52,321 bases of DNA from an uncultured Clostridia bacterium (GTDB taxonomy: Bacteria > Bacillota > Clostridia > TANB77 > CAG-508): the NCBI GenBank assembly GCA_934149155.1, contig CAKPDZ010000003.1, positions 1 through 52,321 on the forward strand, read 5' to 3'. The notes below the pieces were generated by a model. The model saw only the letters and a list, made by a program, of their open reading frames with translations. It did no database searches and was not told the DNA's origin. Within the stretch, counting starts at the first letter, position 1; each line of letters opens with the position of its first letter. Position numbers and translations under genes: made by a program. This document shows, piece by piece, positions 27,930-36,182 of this stretch.

Positions 27930-29063
27930 ATGAAAAGTGAAAAAATAAGACTATATATAATAGAAATTGCACTTGTAATATTCTTTCTTTTGGCAATGAT
28001 ATATAATAATGTAATAACTAAGCAAATATTAGCGATAGTATTATTAGTGTTTATGGCTATAAGTGTAATATTAATAAAATCAGACAAAATGAGTCTTGCA
28101 AATGGAAATCAAATTGCAATGCTACTAGGAGGAATGGGAATAATATATGTGGCGATTTTGTATATTATAGGTATTTTTGCAGGATTTTATAATTCAACAA
28201 TAAAACTGAGTATGTGGTCAATTTCGAACTACATAATACCATATATAGTAATAATAATATCAACAGAAATTATTAGAAAAAGAGTGTTACTAAAAGAAAG
28301 TAAATACTCAAAAATAATAATATTGATTGCAATGGTAATATTAGATATTATTATAAGTACAAATATTTATAATTTAAAAACAGTAAATGATTATTTTGTA
28401 TTAGTAAGCTTTGTAATATTTGCGTCAATAGCAAATAATTTGTTGTTTAATCATATAATAATAAAATATCGAAATGTAAAAGCTGTAATAATATATAGAA
28501 TAATTACAACCTTATATACATATATATTTCCAATAACACCTAATATTTATATATTTTTAGAGTCTATCATAAAAATGGTATTTCCATATATAATGTATAT
28601 TATCTTAGAAGAAGCATATTCAAAAAGAGAAATAATTCTTTCTTTAGAACAAAAAAGAAAAGAAAAAATAATAACAGTAATATTTTATATACTTATTGTT
28701 ATTATTGCAATGCTTGTAAGTTGTAAGTTTAAATATGGGGTTATAGTAATTGGGTCTGGAAGTATGACTGGAACAATAAACAAAGGAGATATTGTCTTTT
28801 ATGAAAGATATAGTCCAAAAGAAGAAATAAAAACAGGAGATATAATTATATTTAACAAAGAGGAACAAAGAATTGTTCATAGAGTTATTGATCAAAGAGT
28901 TATGGGAACAGGAACAAGATATTATACTAAAGGCGATGCTAATCAACAAGAAGATGATGGTTATACAGAAAGGCAAGAGGTTATAGGTCATACTAAGTTT
29001 AGAATTCCATATATTGGATATTTGACATTGTGGGTAAATAATTTTTTTGGAGGGAAAAAATAG
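27930..29063 (+). CDS. sipW: SipW-type signal peptidase fused to a polytopic membrane domain
   Basis: The 377-residue protein has about seven hydrophobic segments in residues 6-225 that match no family I recognise. A basic loop and one more helix (about 247-265) follow, then a signal-peptidase domain with GSGSM (Ser278), 'RIVHRVID' (His317) and 'TKGDANQ' (Asp336). The Ser/His pair marks the SipW/ER type. GGAGG precedes the ATG at 27930; the upstream in-frame ATG at 27912 lies before that Shine-Dalgarno. It is followed without a gap by the DUF5305-like gene. Usual SipW proteins are under 200 residues, so the N-terminal extension is unusual. It may recruit substrates or form a channel-like platform (inference). 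Confidence 0.82.
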   Translation: MKSEKIRLYIIEIALVIFFLLAMIYNNVITKQILAIVLLVFMAISVILIKSDKMSLANGNQIAMLLGGMGIIYVAILYIIGIFAGFYNSTIKLSMWSISNYIIPYIVIIISTEIIRKRVLLKESKYSKIIILIAMVILDIIISTNIYNLKTVNDYFVLVSFVIFASIANNLLFNHIIIKYRNVKAVIIYRIITTLYTYIFPITPNIYIFLESIIKMVFPYIMYIILEEAYSKREIILSLEQKRKEKIITVIFYILIVIIAMLVSCKFKYGVIVIGSGSMTGTINKGDIVFYERYSPKEEIKTGDIIIFNKEEQRIVHRVIDQRVMGTGTRYYTKGDANQQEDDGYTERQEVIGHTKFRIPYIGYLTLWVNNFFGGKK

Positions 29064-30188
29064 ATGAAACAGAAAAATACAAATAATGAAAATAATATTG
29101 CAATCCAGCATCAAAGAAAAAGAAAAAAGAAGAAAATAAAATTAGCTGTTACAAGTACAATTTTAATAATATTGGCTATTGTTTTGATGTCAACATATTA
29201 TTTATTATCTAGAAAAGAATATAACCAATATAAAGAACAAGCTAAGGTGAATTATAAGGTTAATTTAAAAGAAAATGATTTTTATGATCAAAATTATTTA
29301 GATGAAAATAGCGCAGTTGTTGCTAGCTTAATACAAGATATTGAAGTAGATTTTAATTATAAGATGAAATTTGATGTACCACAAGATTATACATATAATT
29401 ATAAAATTGTGGCGAAAACTACTGTTAATGAAAACAAAAAAAGTAACCCAATTTATGAAACTTCTGAAGAACTAATAAATGAACCATCTACAGAAGCTAA
29501 CAATAAAGAATTAAATATATTAGAAAATGTTTCAATTGATTATAATGAATACAATGAAAAAATAAATAAATTTGTTAACCTATATGGTTTAAGTAATACA
29601 ACAAACACATTAGAATTAGAGATGTATGTATATGTGGTTAATAAGTATGATGGAACACAAATAAATAAAACATCAAAGGTAATGAATTTAAGTATACCAT
29701 TAACAACAAAAACAGTTGATGTTAGTATTGGGTCAAATGTTGTACAAGATAATGGAAAAATACTTGTTAAAGAAAATGATTATAAAAATTTAGAATATGT
29801 ATTAGCAGTTGGAATTGCATTAGCAGTTATAGGTTTAGGATTTTTAATTAGATTTGTTAAATATGTATTAGACACAAGAAGTGCTGAAACAATGTATGAG
29901 CAAGAACTTAAACAAATAGTATTTAATTATAAATCATATATTCAAAAATCTAATACTGAAATAGACAAAAGTGGATATAGAGTAATACAAATTAATACAT
30001 TTAACGAAATACTAGGATTAAGAGATACAATGCAAACACCAATATTAATGCATACAGAAGAAGGAGAGTTACGAACAGAATTCATAATTATGAATGATGG
30101 AATATTATACTTGTATGTACTTGGAGCGAAAGAAATAAGAAATGAATTAAGAGCAAAAAGTGCTGAAAAAAAGAAGAAAAATAAATAG
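29064..30188 (+). CDS. DUF5305-like two-helix membrane protein
   Basis: The 374-residue protein has a Lys-rich cytoplasmic start, helix 1 (about 26-48), an external beta-rich domain of about 190 residues, helix 2 (about 244-266), and a cytoplasmic domain of about 100 residues with a basic tail. This layout fits DUF5305, a family that I recall beside signal peptidases in archaea and Clostridia; the family call rests on layout and context. The ATG at 29064 directly follows the upstream TAG, with GGAGGG inside the preceding gene, so the two are translationally coupled. It may be an assembly or export accessory factor of the cassette (inference). Confidence 0.6.
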   Translation: MKQKNTNNENNIAIQHQRKRKKKKIKLAVTSTILIILAIVLMSTYYLLSRKEYNQYKEQAKVNYKVNLKENDFYDQNYLDENSAVVASLIQDIEVDFNYKMKFDVPQDYTYNYKIVAKTTVNENKKSNPIYETSEELINEPSTEANNKELNILENVSIDYNEYNEKINKFVNLYGLSNTTNTLELEMYVYVVNKYDGTQINKTSKVMNLSIPLTTKTVDVSIGSNVVQDNGKILVKENDYKNLEYVLAVGIALAVIGLGFLIRFVKYVLDTRSAETMYEQELKQIVFNYKSYIQKSNTEIDKSGYRVIQINTFNEILGLRDTMQTPILMHTEEGELRTEFIIMNDGILYLYVLGAKEIRNELRAKSAEKKKKNK

Positions 30189-30205
30189 TTTTAGGAGGGA
30201 ATAGA

Positions 30206-31678
30206 GTGGATTTTGCCAAGAAAAATTTAACACTACTATTCCTTTTATTAATAGCTGTGTTAATAATGGGAATAGGTTATGCTGCAATAGAATCTATAAC
30301 AGGAGAAATAGATGTAAAAGCAATAGCAAATGCACAAAATGGAATGTTTATAACTGATGCAACTTATGTGAGTGACATTGATGCAAATACTGAAAATTCA
30401 AAAATAGATACATATTCAGGAATGACATTAAAAAGTACGATTGAATTGTCAAATGCAAATGTATTATCAAGTATAACATATAAAGTTTCAGTTTATAATA
30501 ATTCAAAAGATATAGCTAAATTTACAGAAGTTAAATATGATAGCGAATTTTATGATAATGATGCTATTACTTTTGAAATAACAGGATTTGCACCGGGTGA
30601 AAGAATCAAAAGTAAAGAAACAAAGGATGTATTTATTACATTTAAATATAAAGATACATCAGCAATACCAACAAATAGGACATTAAATTCTTATTTGAAT
30701 TTTAATATGGAAACTATGGATGTAACAACAGCAGATACATACTTACCAACAGGATTTACTCAAGTAGAAGGAACAAATTTAGAAACAGGATTAACAATAC
30801 AAGACAGTAACGGAAATCAATATGTATGGGTAGAAGTGCCACAAACAAAGACTGTTTATCCAACTGCTGGATTAGATATAAAAAAATTTACAACAGAAGA
30901 ATATACAGCAATAGAAACAGATTTACATACATATACAGATGAGTATAGAGATAATATAGGTACTGATGAATATTATTCAGATGGAACAAAAGGATTAACA
31001 AGCGAGCAATATTATAATTTAAAAAGAAAAATGTTGAAAAGTATATATCAAAATGGAGGGTTTTATGTTGGAAAATATGAAACAGGAATAGAAGATGCAC
31101 CCAAAATAGAAGGCTCAGAAACTGTAGAACCAACAGAAATACCAGTAATTAAGAAAAATGTATATCCGTATAATTATGTTACATGTAGTCAAGCACAAAC
31201 ACTTGCAAATAATATAGAATCTGGAGATTATACAAGTAGTTTAATGTTTGGAGTACAATGGGATTTAGTATTAAAATATTTAGAGACAAAAGGAACAAAA
31301 CAAGCAGATTTAAAAAATGATAGTACAAAGTGGGGGAATTATTCTAATAATTTATGGAATATAACAAATGAAAATTCAAAATATACAATACCAGATGTAA
31401 CTAATTGGACAAGTGGAGCATATGGAACAAAAGATTCAAATTCAATTATATTGTTATCAACAGGTGCGAGTGAAATATTTTGCAAACAGGGAATATATGA
31501 TTTTGCTGGAAATTTATATGAATGGACATTAGAATATAATTCTTATGAAAGTAATATTTGTCCTAGTCGAGGTGGTTCGTACTACCATGATGGAGATAGT
31601 GTTTCAGCAGTAACTCGCAGTTATAATTATACAAATATTTATGGTAATGATATAGGCTTTAGAGTAACACTGTATTAG
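30206..31678 (+). CDS. Secreted protein with SipW-type signal and C-terminal FGE/C-type-lectin-like domain
   Basis: The 490-residue protein starts at GTG 30206 after AGGAGGG. Residues 8-27 form the export helix, ending in 'GIGYAAIES' like the first gene of the cassette. Residues about 30-175 form a TasA/camelysin-like beta domain. From about 180 ('FTQVEGTNLETGL', 'NQYVWVEVP') to the end it resembles formylglycine-generating-enzyme/C-type-lectin folds: 'GIYDFAGNLYEWTLEY', 'SRGGSYYH', and terminal 'GFRVTLY'. The last 120 bases use CGA, CGC, TCG and TAC codons that are rare elsewhere here. This fold is shared by diversity-generating-retroelement targets, but no reverse transcriptase is in the window. 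Probable cell-surface binding protein. Confidence 0.7.
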   Translation: MDFAKKNLTLLFLLLIAVLIMGIGYAAIESITGEIDVKAIANAQNGMFITDATYVSDIDANTENSKIDTYSGMTLKSTIELSNANVLSSITYKVSVYNNSKDIAKFTEVKYDSEFYDNDAITFEITGFAPGERIKSKETKDVFITFKYKDTSAIPTNRTLNSYLNFNMETMDVTTADTYLPTGFTQVEGTNLETGLTIQDSNGNQYVWVEVPQTKTVYPTAGLDIKKFTTEEYTAIETDLHTYTDEYRDNIGTDEYYSDGTKGLTSEQYYNLKRKMLKSIYQNGGFYVGKYETGIEDAPKIEGSETVEPTEIPVIKKNVYPYNYVTCSQAQTLANNIESGDYTSSLMFGVQWDLVLKYLETKGTKQADLKNDSTKWGNYSNNLWNITNENSKYTIPDVTNWTSGAYGTKDSNSIILLSTGASEIFCKQGIYDFAGNLYEWTLEYNSYESNICPSRGGSYYHDGDSVSAVTRSYNYTNIYGNDIGFRVTLY

Positions 31679-31697
31679 AGAAAGAAGGAAATAAAAA

Positions 31698-32345
31698 ATG
31701 ATATTAAAAGTACTAAAGATTGATACTTGGATTGGAGACGAAACAAACTGTTATATAGTTCAAGATGAGAAATCAAAAGAAACAATGGTAATAGATGCTG
31801 CAGGAGATGTAGATAAAATAATAGAAATGTTAGATATATTACAAGCAAAATTGAAATATATATATTTAACACATTGTCATGGAGATCATATAGGTGGAGT
31901 TAAAGAACTAAAAGAAAAGTATGGAGGAAAAATAGTAGCACAAAGATTAGCTGCAGAAAATTTAAGAGACCCTAATATTAATTTAACAACATATATAGGA
32001 GATAAAGGATTAACAATAGATACAGATGCAAGAGTAGATGATAATGATTTAATACATCTTGGAGAATTAGAATTTAGAGTTATTCATACTCCAGGGCATA
32101 CTTCAGGAGGTTCATGCCTATACTGTGAAAAAGAACAGTTACTATTTTCAGGAGATACTTTATTTAGAGGAACATGGGGAAGGACAGATGTGCCAACAGG
32201 AGACTTTGAAGCTGTTATAAAATCAATAACTAAAAAATTAATGATATTGCCAGATGAAACAATTGTATATCCAGGACATGGAAAGAGTACAATGATTAGA
32301 GAAGAAAAGCCAATTTATTTAGAATTAAAGCCAAGATTATTATAA
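31698..32345 (+). CDS. MBL-fold metallo-hydrolase (glyoxalase II-like)
   Basis: The 215-residue metallo-beta-lactamase-fold protein has the metal motif THCHGDH, a downstream 'HTPGHTSGG', 'FSGDTLF' and 'YPGHG'. It belongs to the small YqgX/glyoxalase-II-like hydrolases that often follow relA-dtd in Clostridia, so the cassette at 27374-31678 interrupts a familiar order. GAAGGA precedes the ATG. The physiological substrate is uncertain. Confidence 0.9.
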   Translation: MILKVLKIDTWIGDETNCYIVQDEKSKETMVIDAAGDVDKIIEMLDILQAKLKYIYLTHCHGDHIGGVKELKEKYGGKIVAQRLAAENLRDPNINLTTYIGDKGLTIDTDARVDDNDLIHLGELEFRVIHTPGHTSGGSCLYCEKEQLLFSGDTLFRGTWGRTDVPTGDFEAVIKSITKKLMILPDETIVYPGHGKSTMIREEKPIYLELKPRLL

Positions 32346-32447
32346 AAATAGTAAATAAAGATTAGTTCTAAAATAAAAACATTAAACATATATTATATAT
32401 AGGAACATTAGGACAAGTGGAGCCTTTAGGAAGGAATGAAGTCAAAT

Positions 32448-33590
32448 ATGTTTAATGTGACAATAATAAATGCAAAAAAATCAATAATTAAACTGATAAA
32501 TTTAACAGTTATTATATTAAGTATGTTTTTTATAACTCAAAAAATAAAAGAATTAAAAACTAATCAAATTTTACAAATAAATATATCAGAGAAATTTATA
32601 AAATGTTTAAGTAGTGAAATTCCAGCAATATCAAGTACAACATATAAAACTTATAATTTAAAAGAAGATAAAGAAAAAGAAAATACAACACTTTCAGAGA
32701 AAATATTAGATATCGAATTAGCCAGAGTATTACCTAATAATATTCAAGAAGAAGAATTTATAGAAAAAGAAGAACCTCAAGAAACTGAGCAAACACAACA
32801 AGAAGTGGCTACCGTAGAGACAAATGTTGTAACAGATGTGGCAACAGAAATAGTAACACAGAATCCAATTACAGAAAACTGTAATGTAGAACTTAATGGG
32901 GTAAAGATAAAAAATGAAACAAGTTTTGAAATAAATGAATCTATTTTAAATACTGAGTTAGGCATAAATAAAAATAATATTTTGATTTTCCATACTCATA
33001 CATGTGAAAGTTATACACCAACAGAACAGTATAATTATCAACAAACAGGAAATTTTAGAACAACGGACTTGAATTTTTCTGTTGCAAGAGTAGGTGATGA
33101 GCTTACTAATTATTTGATGGGATATGGATTTAATGTAGTACATGATAAAACATATCATGATTATCCGGCATATACAGGTTCATATACTAGATCAAAAACA
33201 ACAGTAGAAAATATATTACAAAGTAATCCAACTGATATAATAATAGATTTACATAGAGATGCGATAGGAAGTAAAAGTAATTATGATCCGAGTGTAAAAA
33301 TTGGAGATGATGTGGCGGCACAGCTAATGTTTGTTATTGGAACAAATGGTGGTGGATTATATCATCCTAATTGGCAAACTAATTTAAAATTTGCAATAGA
33401 GTTTCAACAAAAAGCTAATGAGATGTATCCAGGATTATTCAAAACGATGATTGTTAGAAATTCTAGATATAATCAACATCTTGGAAAAGCTGCAACAATA
33501 ATTGAAGTAGGTTCAACAGGAAATACATTGGAACAATGTATGAATAGTATGAAGTATTTGTCTAAAGTATTAGATGAGTATAGAAAATAA
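32448..33590 (+). CDS. spoIIP: Stage II sporulation protein P
   Basis: A cell-wall amidase/endopeptidase that acts with SpoIID and SpoIIM to drive engulfment of the forespore. The 380-residue product has one N-terminal helix, a Glu/Thr/Val-rich linker, and the SpoIIP domain ('ILIFHTHTCESY', 'DIIIDLHRDAIG', 'FVIGTNGGG', 'NQHLGKAATIIEVGS'). The ATG at 32448 is preferred, since AGGAAGGA is 12 bases upstream; the ATG at 32436 directly abuts that Shine-Dalgarno and is less likely. It ends at a strong terminator. Confidence 0.93.
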   Translation: MFNVTIINAKKSIIKLINLTVIILSMFFITQKIKELKTNQILQINISEKFIKCLSSEIPAISSTTYKTYNLKEDKEKENTTLSEKILDIELARVLPNNIQEEEFIEKEEPQETEQTQQEVATVETNVVTDVATEIVTQNPITENCNVELNGVKIKNETSFEINESILNTELGINKNNILIFHTHTCESYTPTEQYNYQQTGNFRTTDLNFSVARVGDELTNYLMGYGFNVVHDKTYHDYPAYTGSYTRSKTTVENILQSNPTDIIIDLHRDAIGSKSNYDPSVKIGDDVAAQLMFVIGTNGGGLYHPNWQTNLKFAIEFQQKANEMYPGLFKTMIVRNSRYNQHLGKAATIIEVGSTGNTLEQCMNSMKYLSKVLDEYRK

Positions 33591-33592
33591 TA

Positions 33593-33638
33593 AAAAAATC
33601 CATCTAGACTCATTAATTTGAGCTTAGATGGATTTTTT
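33593..33638. terminator. Strong bidirectional terminator after spoIIP
   Basis: AAAAAATCCATCTA (33593-33606) is the perfect complement of TAGATGGATTTTTT (33625-33638). Its right arm lies within the 3' end of the small minus-strand ORF. Confidence 0.9.
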
Positions 33639-33750
33639 CATAATATGCACATTCAGAATTAGTGCATAAATTTGAATTAGAAATAATATCATAAGAGCAT
33701 TTTCCATCAATTTGATAAATACAATCTAAAGAACAATTGATATTTGTCAA
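33613..33750 (-). CDS. Small Cys-rich protein downstream of nth (45 residues)
   Basis: A TTG start (33748-33750) with AGAGGTGAT just upstream opens a 45-codon frame ending at TAA (33613-33615). The peptide begins MTNINCSLDCIYQIDGKC and has five Cys (6, 10, 18, 29, 34), suggesting a small metal-binding or disulfide-rich protein. Small Cys-rich proteins of this pattern occur in other Clostridia, but I cannot name the family with certainty. It lies 24 bases after nth on the same strand and overlaps the spoIIP terminator. Confidence 0.65.
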   Translation of the reverse strand: MTNINCSLDCIYQIDGKCSYDIISNSNLCTNSECAYYEKIHLSSN

Positions 33751-33773
33751 AGATATCACCTCTTACTATAATA

Positions 33774-34412
33774 TTATTTACAATTTTTCTTATAATATTC
33801 ACAAAAATTTTTAACAGTACATTGTTCACATCGAGGCTTACGAGAATCACAAGTATTTCTACCATGCCATACAAAAAGATGATTGATATCTTTTAAAGAA
33901 TCTTGTGGAAAAATTTTTAATAAATCTTGTTCGATTTTTTCAGGTTCTTTTTCATTAGAAAGACCGATTCTGTTAGAAATTCTTTTGGCATGTGTATCAA
34001 CAGCAATACCATTAGCAATGTCAAATGCTTCTAATAAAATAACATTAGCACTTTTTCTTCCAACACCAGCTAAAGATAAGAGCTCATCCATAGTTTTAGG
34101 AACTTCTCCATTAAAATTTGCTAAAACTTGTGTTGCACATAATTTTATATTTTTGGCTTTATTTTTATAAAATCCACAAGGGTGTATTATTGATTCAAGT
34201 TCATTTATATCAATATTGGCAAAGTCTTGAATAGTTTTACATCTTTCAAATAGTTGAGGAGTAGTTTTATTAACTCGTTCGTCTGTACATTGTGCAGAAA
34301 GCATGACTGCAACAACCATTTGAAAAGGTGTTTCAAAATCTAAACTGCAAGTTGCATCTGGGTATGTGTCTTTTAATATTTGCACGAAATTTTTTACATT
34401 ATTTTTATTCAT
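33774..34412 (-). CDS. nth: Endonuclease III
   Basis: A bifunctional DNA glycosylase/AP lyase for oxidised pyrimidines. The 212-residue protein has the helix-hairpin-helix 'LAGVGRKSANVIL' with the catalytic Lys, the catalytic Asp in 'VDTHAKRI', and a [4Fe-4S] ligand set C-X6-C-X2-C-X5-C near the C-terminus (CDSRKPRC, EQC, then C). Its start overlaps the DUF4364 gene by 8 bases. Confidence 0.95.
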   Translation of the reverse strand: MNKNNVKNFVQILKDTYPDATCSLDFETPFQMVVAVMLSAQCTDERVNKTTPQLFERCKTIQDFANIDINELESIIHPCGFYKNKAKNIKLCATQVLANFNGEVPKTMDELLSLAGVGRKSANVILLEAFDIANGIAVDTHAKRISNRIGLSNEKEPEKIEQDLLKIFPQDSLKDINHLFVWHGRNTCDSRKPRCEQCTVKNFCEYYKKNCK

Positions 34413-34944
34413 TATTTTCTCCGTTTAAAAGTAAATTAAGTATTTTTGGATATATTGTATTTGCATTATTTTTCCAATTATCAGAAATTTGTTTAGCTCT
34501 ATCTCTTGAACCTGCAAAAGTAGAGATTTCAAAAATTGTTTCTGTTTTTTCAACAATTTTACATTTTACTGTATAATTATTTTCATCTTGAGGAATGTAC
34601 TCTGTAACAATAGAAGATTCTTCTGCAATGTTTGAAATTTCATCTTTAAAAATATTATCAGCTTTTAATTTTAAAATTCCAGGTAGAAGCGATTTAGTAA
34701 GAGATAATGAGTTTTGACCATTTGAAGTTATTTTTATAAATGTATCTTCTTCTTTTGTAAAGGAACCAACTAAGTTTGTATCAATTAAATCTGTTAATAA
34801 TTCTTGAAAGTAAAAATAGTTAATGTTATTGGCAGATGATACAAGCTTATATAAATTATCACTTTTTATTCCATCTGATAGCTTATTTAGTAAGTATAAA
34901 ATTAATACTTTATTTTCAGCCAAGTCTGTGATAGATTTTTCCAT
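34405..34944 (-). CDS. DUF4364 family protein (winged-helix-like)
   Basis: The 179-residue protein begins 'ENKVLILYLLNKLSDGIKSD', a winged-helix-like start typical of DUF4364, a clostridial family of unknown function. The C-terminal half forms a beta-rich domain ('NYTVKCKIVEKTETIFEIS'). It overlaps nth. A GGAGG lies just before its ATG (reverse of CCTCC at 34952). It may be a transcriptional regulator (inference). Confidence 0.8.
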   Translation of the reverse strand: MEKSITDLAENKVLILYLLNKLSDGIKSDNLYKLVSSANNINYFYFQELLTDLIDTNLVGSFTKEEDTFIKITSNGQNSLSLTKSLLPGILKLKADNIFKDEISNIAEESSIVTEYIPQDENNYTVKCKIVEKTETIFEISTFAGSRDRAKQISDNWKNNANTIYPKILNLLLNGENNE

Positions 34945-35076
34945 AAAGAGTCCTCCTTTTTTTATTTTCTGTATTATATCACGGAAAGGGATATTAGTAA
35001 AGATAATTTTGGAGAAATGATTTCTAAATATAGCATTTTATTAGCTATGAATTGTAATTGCAGTATAGAAAAAAGG

Positions 35077-35105
35077 TTGTGTTATGTAAAATAATGTGGT
35101 ATAAT
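35077..35105 (+). promoter_or_regulatory. Predicted promoter of the Spo0A-C-like gene
   Basis: TTGTGT (35077-35082), 17-base spacer, TATAAT (35100-35105), 40 bases before the ATG. It lies in a 200-base divergent gap (34945-35144) with no other visible feature. Confidence 0.55.
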
Positions 35106-35144
35106 AATATTGTAAACATAAACTGTTTTAATGGAGGTAGAAAA

Positions 35145-35606
35145 ATGACAAAAAAACAGGAATTATTAAAAGAAGCAGAAAGGTTAAATTTGCGGATGCA
35201 AAAAGTTTTAGAACAACTAAGACAATTAGAAAAATTAGAACAATTAGAAGTTAAGGAAAGAGATGAGGATTTTGAAGAACTGGAAACGAGGATAATTAAA
35301 AGCTTTCTTAAAGATTTAGGATGCAACTATAGTTTAAAAGGATATAAATATGTAGTTGATGCAGTGAAATTAAAATATAAAAATCCAGAATACAAAATAA
35401 TGAATATTTATAAAATGGTAGCAGATAAATATTCACTAAAATTATGTTCCGTAGAAAGATGCATCAGGTTAGTAAAACAAAATGTTCAGAATACAGAAAA
35501 TTCGTTGTTTTTGCAACTTTTTGGAGGATATGTAAATAGTAATATGTCAATAACTAATTCAATGTTTATTGGTATTTCTGCAGAATACATATCAGAAATA
35601 GTATAG
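35145..35606 (+). CDS. Stand-alone Spo0A C-terminal-type DNA-binding protein
   Basis: The 153-residue protein has an N-terminal Leu/Glu-rich coiled coil (about 4-45). It then has a domain that follows the Spo0A effector domain: 'IIKSFLKDLGCNYSLKGYKYV', 'AVKLKY', 'VADKYSLKLCSVERCIRLV' (recognition-helix region), 'LFGGYV' and 'TNSMFIGISAEYI'. There is no receiver domain and no phosphorylatable Asp. GGAGG at 35133-35137 supports the ATG at 35145. Known Spo0A binds 0A boxes as a phosphodimer; this version might dimerise through the coiled coil or antagonise Spo0A (inference). Confidence 0.75.
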   Translation: MTKKQELLKEAERLNLRMQKVLEQLRQLEKLEQLEVKERDEDFEELETRIIKSFLKDLGCNYSLKGYKYVVDAVKLKYKNPEYKIMNIYKMVADKYSLKLCSVERCIRLVKQNVQNTENSLFLQLFGGYVNSNMSITNSMFIGISAEYISEIV

Positions 35607-35615
35607 TTTTGTCAT

Positions 35616-35648
35616 AAAAAACGTCACCGGTAATTGGTGGCGTTTTTT
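35616..35648. terminator. Terminator after the Spo0A-C-like gene
   Basis: AAAAAACGTCACC (35616-35628) pairs with GGTGGCGTTTTTT (35636-35648) with one G-T pair and a 7-base loop, ending in a T-run. Confidence 0.9.
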
Positions 35649-35720
35649 GGTGTCAAATTATGTAGAAAAAGCATAAACTATATTAGCTCAATGTTTTTAC
35701 AAAAGTAGAGGTGATAATAT

Positions 35721-36182
35721 ATGAGAGAAATAAAAAGAGGTGATATAGTTAGCAGAAAATCATATAATCATGACATAATGTTTTGTGTAAAAAAAATAAT
35801 AAAAATCGAAGATAAAAAAAGAATTGCAATTTTGAAAGGGATTGTGGATGTTAGGATTGTGGCAGACGCACCAGTGGAAGATCTTAAGATTGTAAGCAGA
35901 GAAGAGCAAATGAAAAGAGAAAAAGATTCAGAAAAAAGAATATTAAAAATCATCGAAAAAGAGAGAATAAGAAAAGAAAATAGAATACAAGAAATTATCT
36001 ATACAGGTAGGATATTACATTTAGATGGTGATAAGAAATATAGCCAAAAATCAATAATGTATTACAGAAAAATGGGTTTAAATGCGATTGTAAGAAATGT
36101 ACCAGAATATAAACAACCCAAAGTAGTATACAGATTACTTACTATATATAATCCTGATATAATTGTTATAACACGGTCATGA
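35721..36182 (+). pseudogene. yabG: yabG, 5' part (sporulation peptidase), frame-broken
   Basis: The 153 residues match the N-terminal half of YabG, the protease that processes spore coat proteins ('KRGDIVSRKSYNHDIMF', 'ILKGIVDVRIVADAPVEDL', 'ILHLDGDKKY', 'YNPDIIVIT'). The family continues with a T-G-H-D-G motif; here the frame reads T-R-S-stop. The missing Gly-His-Asp is present in the +1 frame (36175-36183), and the rest of the protein resumes at 36179 in the third frame. GAGGTGATA precedes the ATG at 35721. It may be a genuine split gene, a pseudogene or a sequence error. Confidence 0.8.
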
